A model generated the notes under the pieces. That model was not told the origin of the DNA, made no database searches, and worked only from the letters and a program-made list of their open reading frames with translations. From Halieaceae bacterium UBA6060 (GTDB lineage: Bacteria > Pseudomonadota > Gammaproteobacteria > Pseudomonadales > Halieaceae), in the NCBI GenBank assembly GCA_002428935.1, contig DIYG01000167.1, positions 235 through 64,234 on the forward strand: a stretch of DNA of 64,000 bases. Reading direction: 5' to 3'. Below, piece after piece: positions 8,410-15,747 of the stretch. Numbering within the stretch: the first letter of the stretch is position 1; each line of letters begins with the position of its first letter. A program made the translations under genes and the position numbers.

Positions 8410-9315
8410 CTATTCCTCCGCCGCCAACTCGCGTAGATCGGGGCCGCCAAAGGCATTCAAGGGAAGCTTTAGAAAGAACTTTTCCTCGGATTCTGGGGGC
8501 GGCACGTGTCCAGCGCGCATGTTTACCTGCAGGGAGGGAAGAATCAGATTTGGCATCGCCAGGGTGGCATCCCGGGCCTCACGCATGGAGACAAACGCCG
8601 ATTCTTCGATGCTGTCGTTAACGTGAATGTTGTCTTTCCGCTCTTCGCCAACAGTGGTTTCGTAAGCGAGGGCTCGACCATTGGGCATATAGTCGTGGCA
8701 GACAAAAATTCTTAACGACTCTGGAAGCTCTAGAATTCGACGCACGGACTTAAACAGCGTGGCTGCGTCGCCTCCCGGAAAATCACAGCGGGCGGTACCA
8801 AAATCAGGCATAAACAACGTATCGCCCACAAACACGGCGTCACCCAGGACATAGGTCATACAGGCCGGCGTGTGGCCTGGAGTATGCATTGCGTAACCTT
8901 CCATGCCGCCGATAACTAACGCGTCACCTTCATTCAGGAGTACATCAAACTGGCTCCCGTCCCGGGCAAACCCATTACCGACGTTGAATACGCCACCAAA
9001 TACCGTTTGCACAGTGGTGATCGCGCTACCAATGGCGATCTTCCCGCCAACGCGGTCCTTCAAGTAAGGAGCAGCGGAAAGGTGGTCGGCGTGGACGTGG
9101 GTCTCAAGAATCCATTCGACTTCCAAGCCGTGATCGCGGACAAACGCAATGATGGCGTCGGCGCTGTCGTAGCTGATCGTTCCCGATGGGTAGTCCAGGT
9201 CGAGGACACTGTCGACGATAGCGCAAGCTTTACTATTTGGGTCTTGAACGACATAAGACAGGGTGTTCGTAGGTTCATCAAAGAAGTGCGTAACCAACGC
9301 AGTTTCGTGTTTCAT
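8410..9315 (-). CDS. Persulfide dioxygenase-like metallo-beta-lactamase-fold protein (ETHE1/Blh type)
   Basis: A 301-residue metallo-hydrolase-fold protein. The metal-binding motif ETHVHADH (His73, His75, Asp77, His78) is followed by HTPGHTPACMTY, GDTLFMPDFGTARCDFPGGD and a final VCHDY, the pattern of ETHE1/Blh sulfur dioxygenases, which oxidise glutathione persulfide to sulfite. It is the first gene of the sulfide operon, with a clear AAGGAG 7 bases before its ATG. Product chain inferred from context: SQR makes persulfide, this enzyme makes sulfite, SulP moves it. The C-terminal ~65 residues after the core, with NLILPSLQVNMRAGHVPPPE, are typical of the longer bacterial Blh form. Confidence 0.9.
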   Translation of the reverse strand: MKHETALVTHFFDEPTNTLSYVVQDPNSKACAIVDSVLDLDYPSGTISYDSADAIIAFVRDHGLEVEWILETHVHADHLSAAPYLKDRVGGKIAIGSAITTVQTVFGGVFNVGNGFARDGSQFDVLLNEGDALVIGGMEGYAMHTPGHTPACMTYVLGDAVFVGDTLFMPDFGTARCDFPGGDAATLFKSVRRILELPESLRIFVCHDYMPNGRALAYETTVGEERKDNIHVNDSIEESAFVSMREARDATLAMPNLILPSLQVNMRAGHVPPPESEEKFFLKLPLNAFGGPDLRELAAEE

Positions 9316-9348
9316 GGACTGTCTCCTTCGCGTGTCGCGAACTCTATG

Positions 9349-9383
9349 TAACTATAAGTTATAAACATATAACAAAAAGTATA
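9349..9383 (-). promoter_or_regulatory. Promoter and AT-rich double operator of the sulfide operon
   Basis: Reading toward the operon, a TGC-TATACT extended -10 lies at 9378-9383 and the expected transcription start falls near 9371. Directly there lie two overlapping perfect inverted repeats: GTTATA-4-TATAAC (9358-9373) and TAACT-3-AGTTA (9349-9361). Dyads of this kind at this place fit a repressor site. ArsR-family persulfide sensors (BigR/SqrR) control similar operons, but no such gene lies in the window. In the rest of the 352-base gap (9316-9667) I see only an A/T-rich stretch near 9420 and no convincing gene. Confidence 0.6.
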
Positions 9384-9667
9384 GCAGGGATTTTCTGGCG
9401 ATGTTTTAACCAGCCACATTTTTTTTGAGGGCCTTACTGGGGGCTGAGTTAATGCGTGAACAGCACCAATCGAGTGCATAATTTCCTGTGTGGAGTGAAC
9501 CGTCGCCTGGAGGTGGTCGGAAAAACTACCGGAAACGGCCCAACTGAACTTGCGTTGCGGCCACGGAGCTATGGCATGATCTACGCATGCCCTAGGGTCA
9601 AGAATGTAGTGGTTGAGAGTGTAGTGAGAGTGCAGTGAGAGACCGTCAGAACAGAGACTGAGTGGTA

Positions 9668-10813
9668 ATGAACGACGCACGAGACACAATAGCCGCAGGG
9701 AACCCGGCCACGGAAATCTGGGAACTGACGGCTTTGGCGGCTTCTCAAGACCAGCCCGTCCTTCTCGCCCTGATTGCAAATCCCTCCACTCCCACGGAAG
9801 CTTTGCGAATCGTTGCTCGCTCGCCCCGCGTTGGGGTACGAAAAGCTCTATTAGCCAGCGGCCGCTGCCCCCTGGTCGACTGCATCGCCGAGGATCGTCT
9901 GGCTTACGAGGGTGTGGATATCGGGATTTTTGTCGATGAACGTTCCCGGCGCAGCATCTGCCGACAACTGATCGGTACTGCCCATCGCGCGGAAACAGAG
10001 CTGTTGTTTTCAGATCCCAGCTTCAGAATCCTAGATTGCTTGAGAACACTCCACTCCCTGTTCACTATTCACGGTGGCAAGAAGCGTGACCGCAAACTCA
10101 ATCGCCATGACTATCTGCGATTTCTTACGGATTTCAATGCGCGCGGTGGCGACAAAGATGTTCTCGACCTTCCCTTTATCACATTGCTTACGGGGATTCG
10201 CCTGCTAGGGCAAGAAGGGCTCGTGCGAGTCATGACCGCTGATATACCTGCTCGCGCGGTGCACAGTTTGCGACTCCTGGAAGCGGTTGTCGGCCGCGAT
10301 GAGAGCAATCGAGAGCCGCAGCTTTTCCAGCGCTGGGCGTCCCGCCATACGGATTGGCCTCAGCGAATCCACGACTACCTTGATCGGAAGTACAAACGGC
10401 TAGCCCAGAAACGCCGGAATCGACCACCCCGAGCGCTGTTTCAAGCACGATTGGCGGAAGAGATCCGGCAATTCAATCGGGACGAGGGTAGTCGGGGAGC
10501 TCGAATTCACTTACCCAGATCGGAACGCGAGCTTGAGGCTCTTGGAGCGACCATGGCCAACTGCGTCGGTTCCAAACACAATATCGATGACGCCGTCGCA
10601 GGACGCCATCTCATTCTTCACGTCCATCCACCGGCCGCCCGACGTCGAGGCGCTACCTGTCAATTCAGCGCCGGTGGGGAATTGCTGCAGGCCCGTGGCT
10701 TTGCTAACGAGCCTGCGGACCCTGAATTGATAGCCTGCGCCCAACGGGCGATGGATCGGCTGCGGGCCTCAGTGGCTTTCTCGGAGTTCGAAGATCACAG
10801 GGAGGGGCCCTAA
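9668..10813 (+). CDS. PcfJ-like domain protein with N-terminal repeat region
   Basis: A 381-residue cytoplasmic protein of unknown function. Residues ~10-75 look like short helical repeats of the LRV/HEAT kind (NPSTPTEALRIVARSPRVGV). The C-terminal part, from IHLPRSERELEALGATM through ANCVGSKHNIDDAVAGRHLI, carries the L-x2-LG-x2-M-x-NCVGS pattern of the PcfJ-like family, which was named from conjugative plasmid genes and often occurs in mobile or accessory DNA. The middle is rich in Arg/Lys and may bind nucleic acid. The start is probably ATG 9668; a GTG two codons upstream (9662) is in frame. YjbQ follows after 16 bases. It is divergent from the sulfide operon, and no partner conjugation genes are visible. 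Confidence 0.7.
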   Translation: MNDARDTIAAGNPATEIWELTALAASQDQPVLLALIANPSTPTEALRIVARSPRVGVRKALLASGRCPLVDCIAEDRLAYEGVDIGIFVDERSRRSICRQLIGTAHRAETELLFSDPSFRILDCLRTLHSLFTIHGGKKRDRKLNRHDYLRFLTDFNARGGDKDVLDLPFITLLTGIRLLGQEGLVRVMTADIPARAVHSLRLLEAVVGRDESNREPQLFQRWASRHTDWPQRIHDYLDRKYKRLAQKRRNRPPRALFQARLAEEIRQFNRDEGSRGARIHLPRSERELEALGATMANCVGSKHNIDDAVAGRHLILHVHPPAARRRGATCQFSAGGELLQARGFANEPADPELIACAQRAMDRLRASVAFSEFEDHREGP

Positions 10814-10829
10814 GGCTTAGGAACCTCAG

Positions 10830-11258
10830 GTGCTCTGGACCCAGTCAAGAATTCGTTTGCCAGCCCATCCTGCAGGTTTTCATTTGGTTACCGATGCCAT
10901 TTGCTCCGGTACGGAAAGCCTGAAGGACTGCAAGATCGGTGTGCTACATCTCTTTATCCAGCACACCTCAGCGTCTCTGGCTATCAACGAGAACGCTGAT
11001 CCCGATGTACGTGAGGACCTCCAGCGCCACTTCGATGTGCTAGCGCCTCAAAATCAATCCTATTACGCGCATACCCTCGAAGGGCCGGATGATATGCCGG
11101 CGCACATAAAAGCCGTGCTCATAGGCTCCAGCTTGAGTGTTCCCGTAAGCGACGGTCGCCTGGCCCTCGGAACTTGGCAGGGCATCTATCTCTGCGAACA
11201 CCGAGATCGAGGTGGGGAGCGTTTCGTCATCGCCACGCTCCAGGGAGTGTCTGCGTAG
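10830..11258 (+). CDS. yjbQ: YjbQ/UPF0047 family protein
   Basis: A 142-residue protein of the UPF0047 family, with its conserved stretches LFIQHTSASLAINENADPDV, AHIKAVLIGSS and GTWQGIYLCEHRDRGGERF. E. coli YjbQ has been linked to a weak thiamine-phosphate-synthase activity; the physiological role is not settled. The start is GTG 10830 with AGGA ten bases upstream. It lies 16 bases after the PcfJ-like gene and is convergent with the FrnE-type gene. Confidence 0.9.
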   Translation: MLWTQSRIRLPAHPAGFHLVTDAICSGTESLKDCKIGVLHLFIQHTSASLAINENADPDVREDLQRHFDVLAPQNQSYYAHTLEGPDDMPAHIKAVLIGSSLSVPVSDGRLALGTWQGIYLCEHRDRGGERFVIATLQGVSA

Positions 11259-11340
11259 GAGGAAACGACCTACAAATTAGCGCAGTCGTGGCTAGTCAGG
11301 TCTCGACTGAGGGTAGCTCAGCCGTCGAGCTGCACGGACT

Positions 11341-12006
11341 TCAAGCCGCCAGTTTTTCACGAAGCTTTCGCAGCACGCGGACAAAGGTGTCTGCATCTTG
11401 CGCGCCGGGAATCGGATAGGTGCCTGCAAGAAAAAACGTGGGTACCGCATGAACATCGCGGTCTAACCAATGCTGCTCTTCTTGTCGCACCGCATTAGCA
11501 AAGCGGCCGTCGTGGAGGAGGGCGCTTGCGTCACTGGCCGGCAGCCCGACCGCTTGCGCAACGTCCACCAGCACCTGGGGATCACTCACATCGCGTCGCT
11601 CGCTGAAGAAAGCACGGAATAGGGCGAGTTTGAGTTCCGTTTGACAACCAAGGGATAGGGCCCAATGCAGAAGTTGATGGGCTCTGAAGGTATTCACCAC
11701 TCGCATATCGTCGTGATAATCGAAGTGAAAACCCAGGGAGTCTCCCAAGTCGGTAAGACGGCGTCGCGCTGCTCGACCCTGCTCCAGGCTCGATCCGTAC
11801 TTCTGAGCGACGTGTTCGCGGAGGTTCTGCCCCCCCGCCGGCATCTGCGGATTGAGCTCAAAGGGGTGCCAACGCAAACTGACCTGGAACTCACCAGGCA
11901 TTTGGCTCAGGGCCTTTTGCAACTGCTTGTAGCCGATAATGCACCAGGGACAGACCACATCCGAGACGATGTCGATGCGTAGGGGCAGGGGAGATGTGGT
12001 AGTCAT
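11341..12006 (-). CDS. DsbA-family (FrnE-like) thiol oxidoreductase
   Basis: A 221-residue thioredoxin-fold protein without a signal peptide, so cytoplasmic. It opens with IDIVSDVVCPWCIIG (active-site CPWC, Cys19 and Cys22), has the long helical insertion typical of the DsbA subfamily, and the cis-proline loop VHAVPTFFLAG near the C-terminus. This matches FrnE/YwbO-like proteins, implicated in cytoplasmic disulfide chemistry or oxidative stress. 2-hydroxychromene-2-carboxylate isomerases share the fold but lack CPWC. Confidence 0.85.
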   Translation of the reverse strand: MTTTSPLPLRIDIVSDVVCPWCIIGYKQLQKALSQMPGEFQVSLRWHPFELNPQMPAGGQNLREHVAQKYGSSLEQGRAARRRLTDLGDSLGFHFDYHDDMRVVNTFRAHQLLHWALSLGCQTELKLALFRAFFSERRDVSDPQVLVDVAQAVGLPASDASALLHDGRFANAVRQEEQHWLDRDVHAVPTFFLAGTYPIPGAQDADTFVRVLRKLREKLAA

Positions 12007-12061
12007 CCCGATAGTATAACGGCGCTATCCGGGCAGTCGCATGGACGACAGCTTCTGCGGT

Positions 12062-12481
12062 TTACCAACGCCAGGTCTTACTGATGGTCTTGGGTTCCCG
12101 ACGATAGCCGAACTCGCTAGCACCGTCCCAGCTCATACCGTCGGGGAAGCGCACCTCCACACCCTCCAGCAAGGCTGGATTGAACAACCGCATATTCACT
12201 CCCACTTGATCGGCCGTAGGGTTTTGCGCCAAGAAAGCTTCGCTCAATGTAAAATGAGTGGTCGTGCTGCACACCTCGCAGGCGTGGACCACAACCGCAG
12301 GGGTGACTTTATCTGTGCGCTTAAACGCTTGTGTCTTTCCGGAAACCTGCACCTGGGAACCTTCAAAGTAACCCCAGGCCCCACCGACTTTCCGGCATAG
12401 ATCACAGTTGCAATCGTTGATGTAGTCCGGGGCTTGTTCAAGAGTAAGCCTCACCGCTGAGCAAGCGCAGGTTGTGGTCAT
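12062..12481 (-). CDS. GFA/CENP-V family zinc protein
   Basis: A 139-residue protein of the glutathione-dependent formaldehyde-activating-like family. The zinc cysteines are in CACSAV (N-terminus), NDCNCDLCRK and CEVCSTTTHF. The start is ATG 12481 (MTTTCACSAVRL); a longer frame to 12562 exists, but the extra part has no family likeness. Many members have no shown activity on formaldehyde, so the substrate is unknown. Confidence 0.85.
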   Translation of the reverse strand: MTTTCACSAVRLTLEQAPDYINDCNCDLCRKVGGAWGYFEGSQVQVSGKTQAFKRTDKVTPAVVVHACEVCSTTTHFTLSEAFLAQNPTADQVGVNMRLFNPALLEGVEVRFPDGMSWDGASEFGYRREPKTISKTWRW

Positions 12482-12677
12482 AGTGTTTCCTTGTGGGTCT
12501 GGGTGTAGTCCCCAGGCCTGTCTGGTAAATGGGTAGTAGCTTAGCGCATAGGCCAATGTCACCGTTCATATGGGTGAACACCATAACGTCTCCGTGATGG
12601 GTTTGCGCTAATGTCGCTGCTGTTGTTGGTCCAAACTTCAACGCTTGCCAAACACCCAAGTTACGAGGATTAGTGTC

Positions 12678-13310
12678 TTGGAAACCTTGATGATTTGCCG
12701 CGCCGCCTGCTCCAGACAGGAGTTTCTTGAGTTAGCCAATGCCTCTAGAAACTGCAGAACGACCATAGCCTTAGCGTGCTGTGATCAACAGCAACTACTG
12801 GAGCCGGGGACACCCGCCCGACATACCTGGATAAGAGCGTTTGCCGATGAGGCACTGGCGGAGGAGGGCGCTACGGCCCTAGACGAGTGTCCACCAGTGG
12901 AAAGCGGAGTTTGGGAAACACTCCTTGTGCCAGTGTGTAATCCCACAGAGGAAGAAACCTTGGGTATTCCTATCAAACCGGGCAAACCCGTTTACGATCC
13001 TGAACCTTACCTCATGCTGATCGAAGGGGCCGTAAGCGATGAAGAGGCGATAGGACGCTATCGCAACATCATCATGCCCTTGATCAAGAGACTGGGGGGG
13101 CGCTATCTGGCGTACGCCTCTGGTGACGGCGTAGTTGTGCGCCACGGAACATGGAACGAGCCATTTATCGCACTGAGTTGCTGGCCAGGAGAACATGCGG
13201 CGAACCAGTTCTGGATGGGATCGGAATACCAATCGAAGGCCATACCAGCACGGACAGGGGCAGGGGTCTTTGGTGTTTCCCTCATGCGGGGACGCATCCT
13301 AGAGGCTTGA
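12678..13310 (+). CDS. DUF1330-domain protein
   Basis: The C-terminal half (from EPYLMLIEGAVSDEEAIGRY) matches the DUF1330 ferredoxin-like fold, with SCWPGEHAANQFWMGSEYQ as the characteristic region. The N-terminal half is unassigned; it may be a second diverged copy of a ferredoxin-like fold. The frame is open from TTG 12645. I prefer TTG 12678 because GAGG lies 9 bases upstream; ATG 12690 is also possible. Function unknown. Confidence 0.65.
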   Translation: METLMICRAACSRQEFLELANASRNCRTTIALACCDQQQLLEPGTPARHTWIRAFADEALAEEGATALDECPPVESGVWETLLVPVCNPTEEETLGIPIKPGKPVYDPEPYLMLIEGAVSDEEAIGRYRNIIMPLIKRLGGRYLAYASGDGVVVRHGTWNEPFIALSCWPGEHAANQFWMGSEYQSKAIPARTGAGVFGVSLMRGRILEA

Positions 13311-13444
13311 GGTAGCCGATGTTCGGCAAATGCTAGGGCTAAATCGAATACAGCACCAGTTGACGCTTACTACTTAGGCGTGCCCAGGCAAACTCGCGGT
13401 AAACTACTAGTACTAGGAGAACCTAACTACGGAATGGAGTCTGC

Positions 13445-13978
13445 ATGAGAGCCCTGGTTTTGAGCGTACTGTTTTTGTTTCCCCTCATAGCTACTGCGCA
13501 AAGCGGCCGCAGCGTTGAGAGCGTGCGCCTACCGCAATGTGAGAAATTGAGTGATCTTCAGCAGGCGCTGTCAAAGGTCGAGCGCATGAAAGGGTTTTCA
13601 GAAGACGACGACTACAAGTTTCTCAAGGGCTTTGGGGAGCGCTGTGGGCGCTACAAAATTCGCTCGCGCAGCCACTATCGACTTCACAGTTACCACGCTG
13701 CAGGGGACAATATCTTCGTAATCTACGAGGTCACCGGCGGCAAGGGCTACGAGGGCGGTAAGCGAGTCGGCTTCGTTGCAAACAGCCTGTTTTCAAAGGA
13801 CTACTGGCGAACATCGAAGGGCAAAGAGTGCACCCTGACGGCGCCGGGCGGTGGCTGCCTGGTCCCGAAACGATGCCGATATGTTACTGATGAGGGCTAT
13901 TCAAGTTACTTCCAGAAATTGAGGTTGGACGAATTCGCATTGCCACCGCATTGCTATAGCGTGGGGGAAGAAGCCTAG
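13445..13978 (+). CDS. Secreted cysteine-containing hypothetical protein
   Basis: A 177-residue protein I do not recognise. It begins with a signal peptide (MRALVLSVLFLFPLIATAQS, cleavage likely around residue 19) and so is exported. The mature part has six cysteines, which could form disulfides in the periplasm, and a Gly/Lys-rich segment GGKGYEGGKRVG. The start ATG follows a weak GGAG. It stands alone between the DUF1330 gene and the convergent DUF4397 lipoprotein gene. Confidence 0.7.
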   Translation: MRALVLSVLFLFPLIATAQSGRSVESVRLPQCEKLSDLQQALSKVERMKGFSEDDDYKFLKGFGERCGRYKIRSRSHYRLHSYHAAGDNIFVIYEVTGGKGYEGGKRVGFVANSLFSKDYWRTSKGKECTLTAPGGGCLVPKRCRYVTDEGYSSYFQKLRLDEFALPPHCYSVGEEA

Positions 13979-14022
13979 GCCAACGCGCTGGCGGCTTTAT
14001 ATCCTCGTAAAGAGAAGCGCCA

Positions 14023-15408
14023 TTAGGGTGAGTAACTGTAGGCCTCGAGCTGTATCGGCAGACCACCGCCGTCTGCGTCGAAGAGCACGTAATCCAGAAT
14101 CTCACCCGAGTCCAAAGAGAGCGCTAGAGGGCCAATAAGTATCGGATTACTCCCATTCGGCGTAACGTATAAAGTGTATTGCCCTTCAGGCACGGCAAGC
14201 GCGCCACCGGGTTCCCGATACTCAACTCTATCCAGGGCGGGAGCTGTGTTTCCAAAGGTTTCGTCTTCCGCGAGTAAGTAAATGTCTACCGGACCGCTAC
14301 TTACGGCCGCGTGTAGGAATGACACGATGGCAACGTCGGCACGAGGACGCAGCTCGTCGGACTTCGATTGCCCCCAAGTGTATGCTTCGGTGCTGAGTCC
14401 GCTTACGACCTGCGTACTATGAAACCAGGAGTCTTCTGGTCCTGGCACTTGCCAGCGATAGAATTCGACGTCCTTTACGCCGGCAGGAGTAACAATCAGC
14501 ATGTCCTCCGCTCGTTCCACCTGTAGATAGCCTGAGGCATGCTTAAATCCAACGTTCGCCAGCATCGGCGTTCCAGTGGTATCACCCAGGTAAACGTCCA
14601 CTGCGGGGTAATCGGCGATGCCGTTGATAAACCTTAGGTCGTGAGGGATGGCGGTATCGGTCAGTGGTTGAGCTTCTTCTCCCCGGGCAAGCTCCAACAC
14701 CATCACAGAGTTGGGGTCCGAGCTAAAAAAATCGGTGATGATGAAATAGCTGCTGCTGTCTTGGGTGATGTCGACTAAAGCTGCGTCGTACACCACATCG
14801 CTGGTGCCGACACTAGTGAATTCCAATTGATACTGATCTGCTTCCACAGCAACAAGGCCATCGAATCCCGGTTCTCCTGTTGAGATCAGCGGATCGCTAT
14901 CAGACGGGCTGTTGTCGGCACCCGTAAGGTACATATCAACCGTAAGCTGACGCGTGGAATAGTTGAGCAGACCAACGCGGCCAGAACCGTTGCCGATTGC
15001 ATCGCTTTTCCAAATATCCAGCGCCGGGTCGTCGATTGAACCGTGAAAGACGGCCACGGCTTCCTCACCTGTAGCCAGGTTAACTGTTTCAGAGAAGGGC
15101 AGGGGTTCAACGATACTTCCAGCCACCCCCAGTCTCGGAGTAACTACGGACAACGTGATTCTTCGAGGACCGGGTCTAAAATCGAGCCGACGTGTGCTTT
15201 GACCGTAATCTGCGACAGCCTCCCTATGGCCTTCCACTTCCAAGCCCATGACAAGGGAATCGGTCATTAAATTGACAACCCAGAGTGAGCCGACATCTCC
15301 GCCCGAATCCGCATCACCAACCGTGGCGCTCCGGGTGCCACTATCGCCACAGGCGCTTAACAGGACAACCAATGAGAGAACTAACGAACAGGTAAAAATC
15401 CGTGCCAT
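14023..15408 (-). CDS. DUF4397-domain lipoprotein
   Basis: A 461-residue lipoprotein. The signal peptide ends in the lipobox LLSAC (Cys about residue 20), followed by a Gly/Ser/Asp-rich spacer. The body is made of repeated beta-sandwich units of the DUF4397 kind: VGLLNYSTRQLTVDMYLTG, LRFINGIADYPAVDVYLGD and VSFLHAAVSSGPVDIYLL open successive repeats, each with a YxL or YxP glycine-turn strand. Such proteins sit on the outer membrane or cell surface; function unknown. ATG 15408 has GAGG 8 bases upstream and is preferred to the GTG codon just before it. Confidence 0.85.
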   Translation of the reverse strand: MARIFTCSLVLSLVVLLSACGDSGTRSATVGDADSGGDVGSLWVVNLMTDSLVMGLEVEGHREAVADYGQSTRRLDFRPGPRRITLSVVTPRLGVAGSIVEPLPFSETVNLATGEEAVAVFHGSIDDPALDIWKSDAIGNGSGRVGLLNYSTRQLTVDMYLTGADNSPSDSDPLISTGEPGFDGLVAVEADQYQLEFTSVGTSDVVYDAALVDITQDSSSYFIITDFFSSDPNSVMVLELARGEEAQPLTDTAIPHDLRFINGIADYPAVDVYLGDTTGTPMLANVGFKHASGYLQVERAEDMLIVTPAGVKDVEFYRWQVPGPEDSWFHSTQVVSGLSTEAYTWGQSKSDELRPRADVAIVSFLHAAVSSGPVDIYLLAEDETFGNTAPALDRVEYREPGGALAVPEGQYTLYVTPNGSNPILIGPLALSLDSGEILDYVLFDADGGGLPIQLEAYSYSP

Positions 15409-15411
15409 CAC

Positions 15412-15747
15412 AACTACCTCGATACCGCTACGTCGCGCGTGGAACCTGCTTTACCTCGTATGGGACATGGTTAATTCAACCTAGTTCCAAAAAGAGAATA
15501 AAAACGTTGATCGGTTCTATGCGTTTGCGGGTTTGGGTAGAAGATGCACTCAGTGGTTGTGGGCGTTTTCGACATGAAGCGGCAGATGATCGCGATGAGC
15601 ACGAGGCCGCTGGCGAGCTACCCAGCCGGCAAGACCTTAACACCCAAAACTGCGCATAATACATATTATGTTAAATAAAGTATTTGCTCCTTTTGTCCCA
15701 ACAACCCCAAAAGCCCCAACCAATGCACTGAAACTACAGAACTGCCC
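15412..15747. other. 336-base intergenic region with an inverted repeat
   Basis: No convincing gene: the short open frames here have no likeness to known families and unconvincing starts. A perfect inverted repeat, CATAAT-4-ATTATG, lies at 15655-15670 in an AT-rich stretch about 245 bases upstream of the lipoprotein gene. It could be an operator or a fragment of an older promoter. It also lies past the 3' end of the molybdopterin gene, where I see no terminator with a T-run. Confidence 0.4.

Noticed and set aside
15402..15659. Small open frame upstream of the lipoprotein gene
   Set aside because: Overlaps the start of the lipoprotein gene on the other strand, with no ribosome-binding site and no likeness to known proteins.
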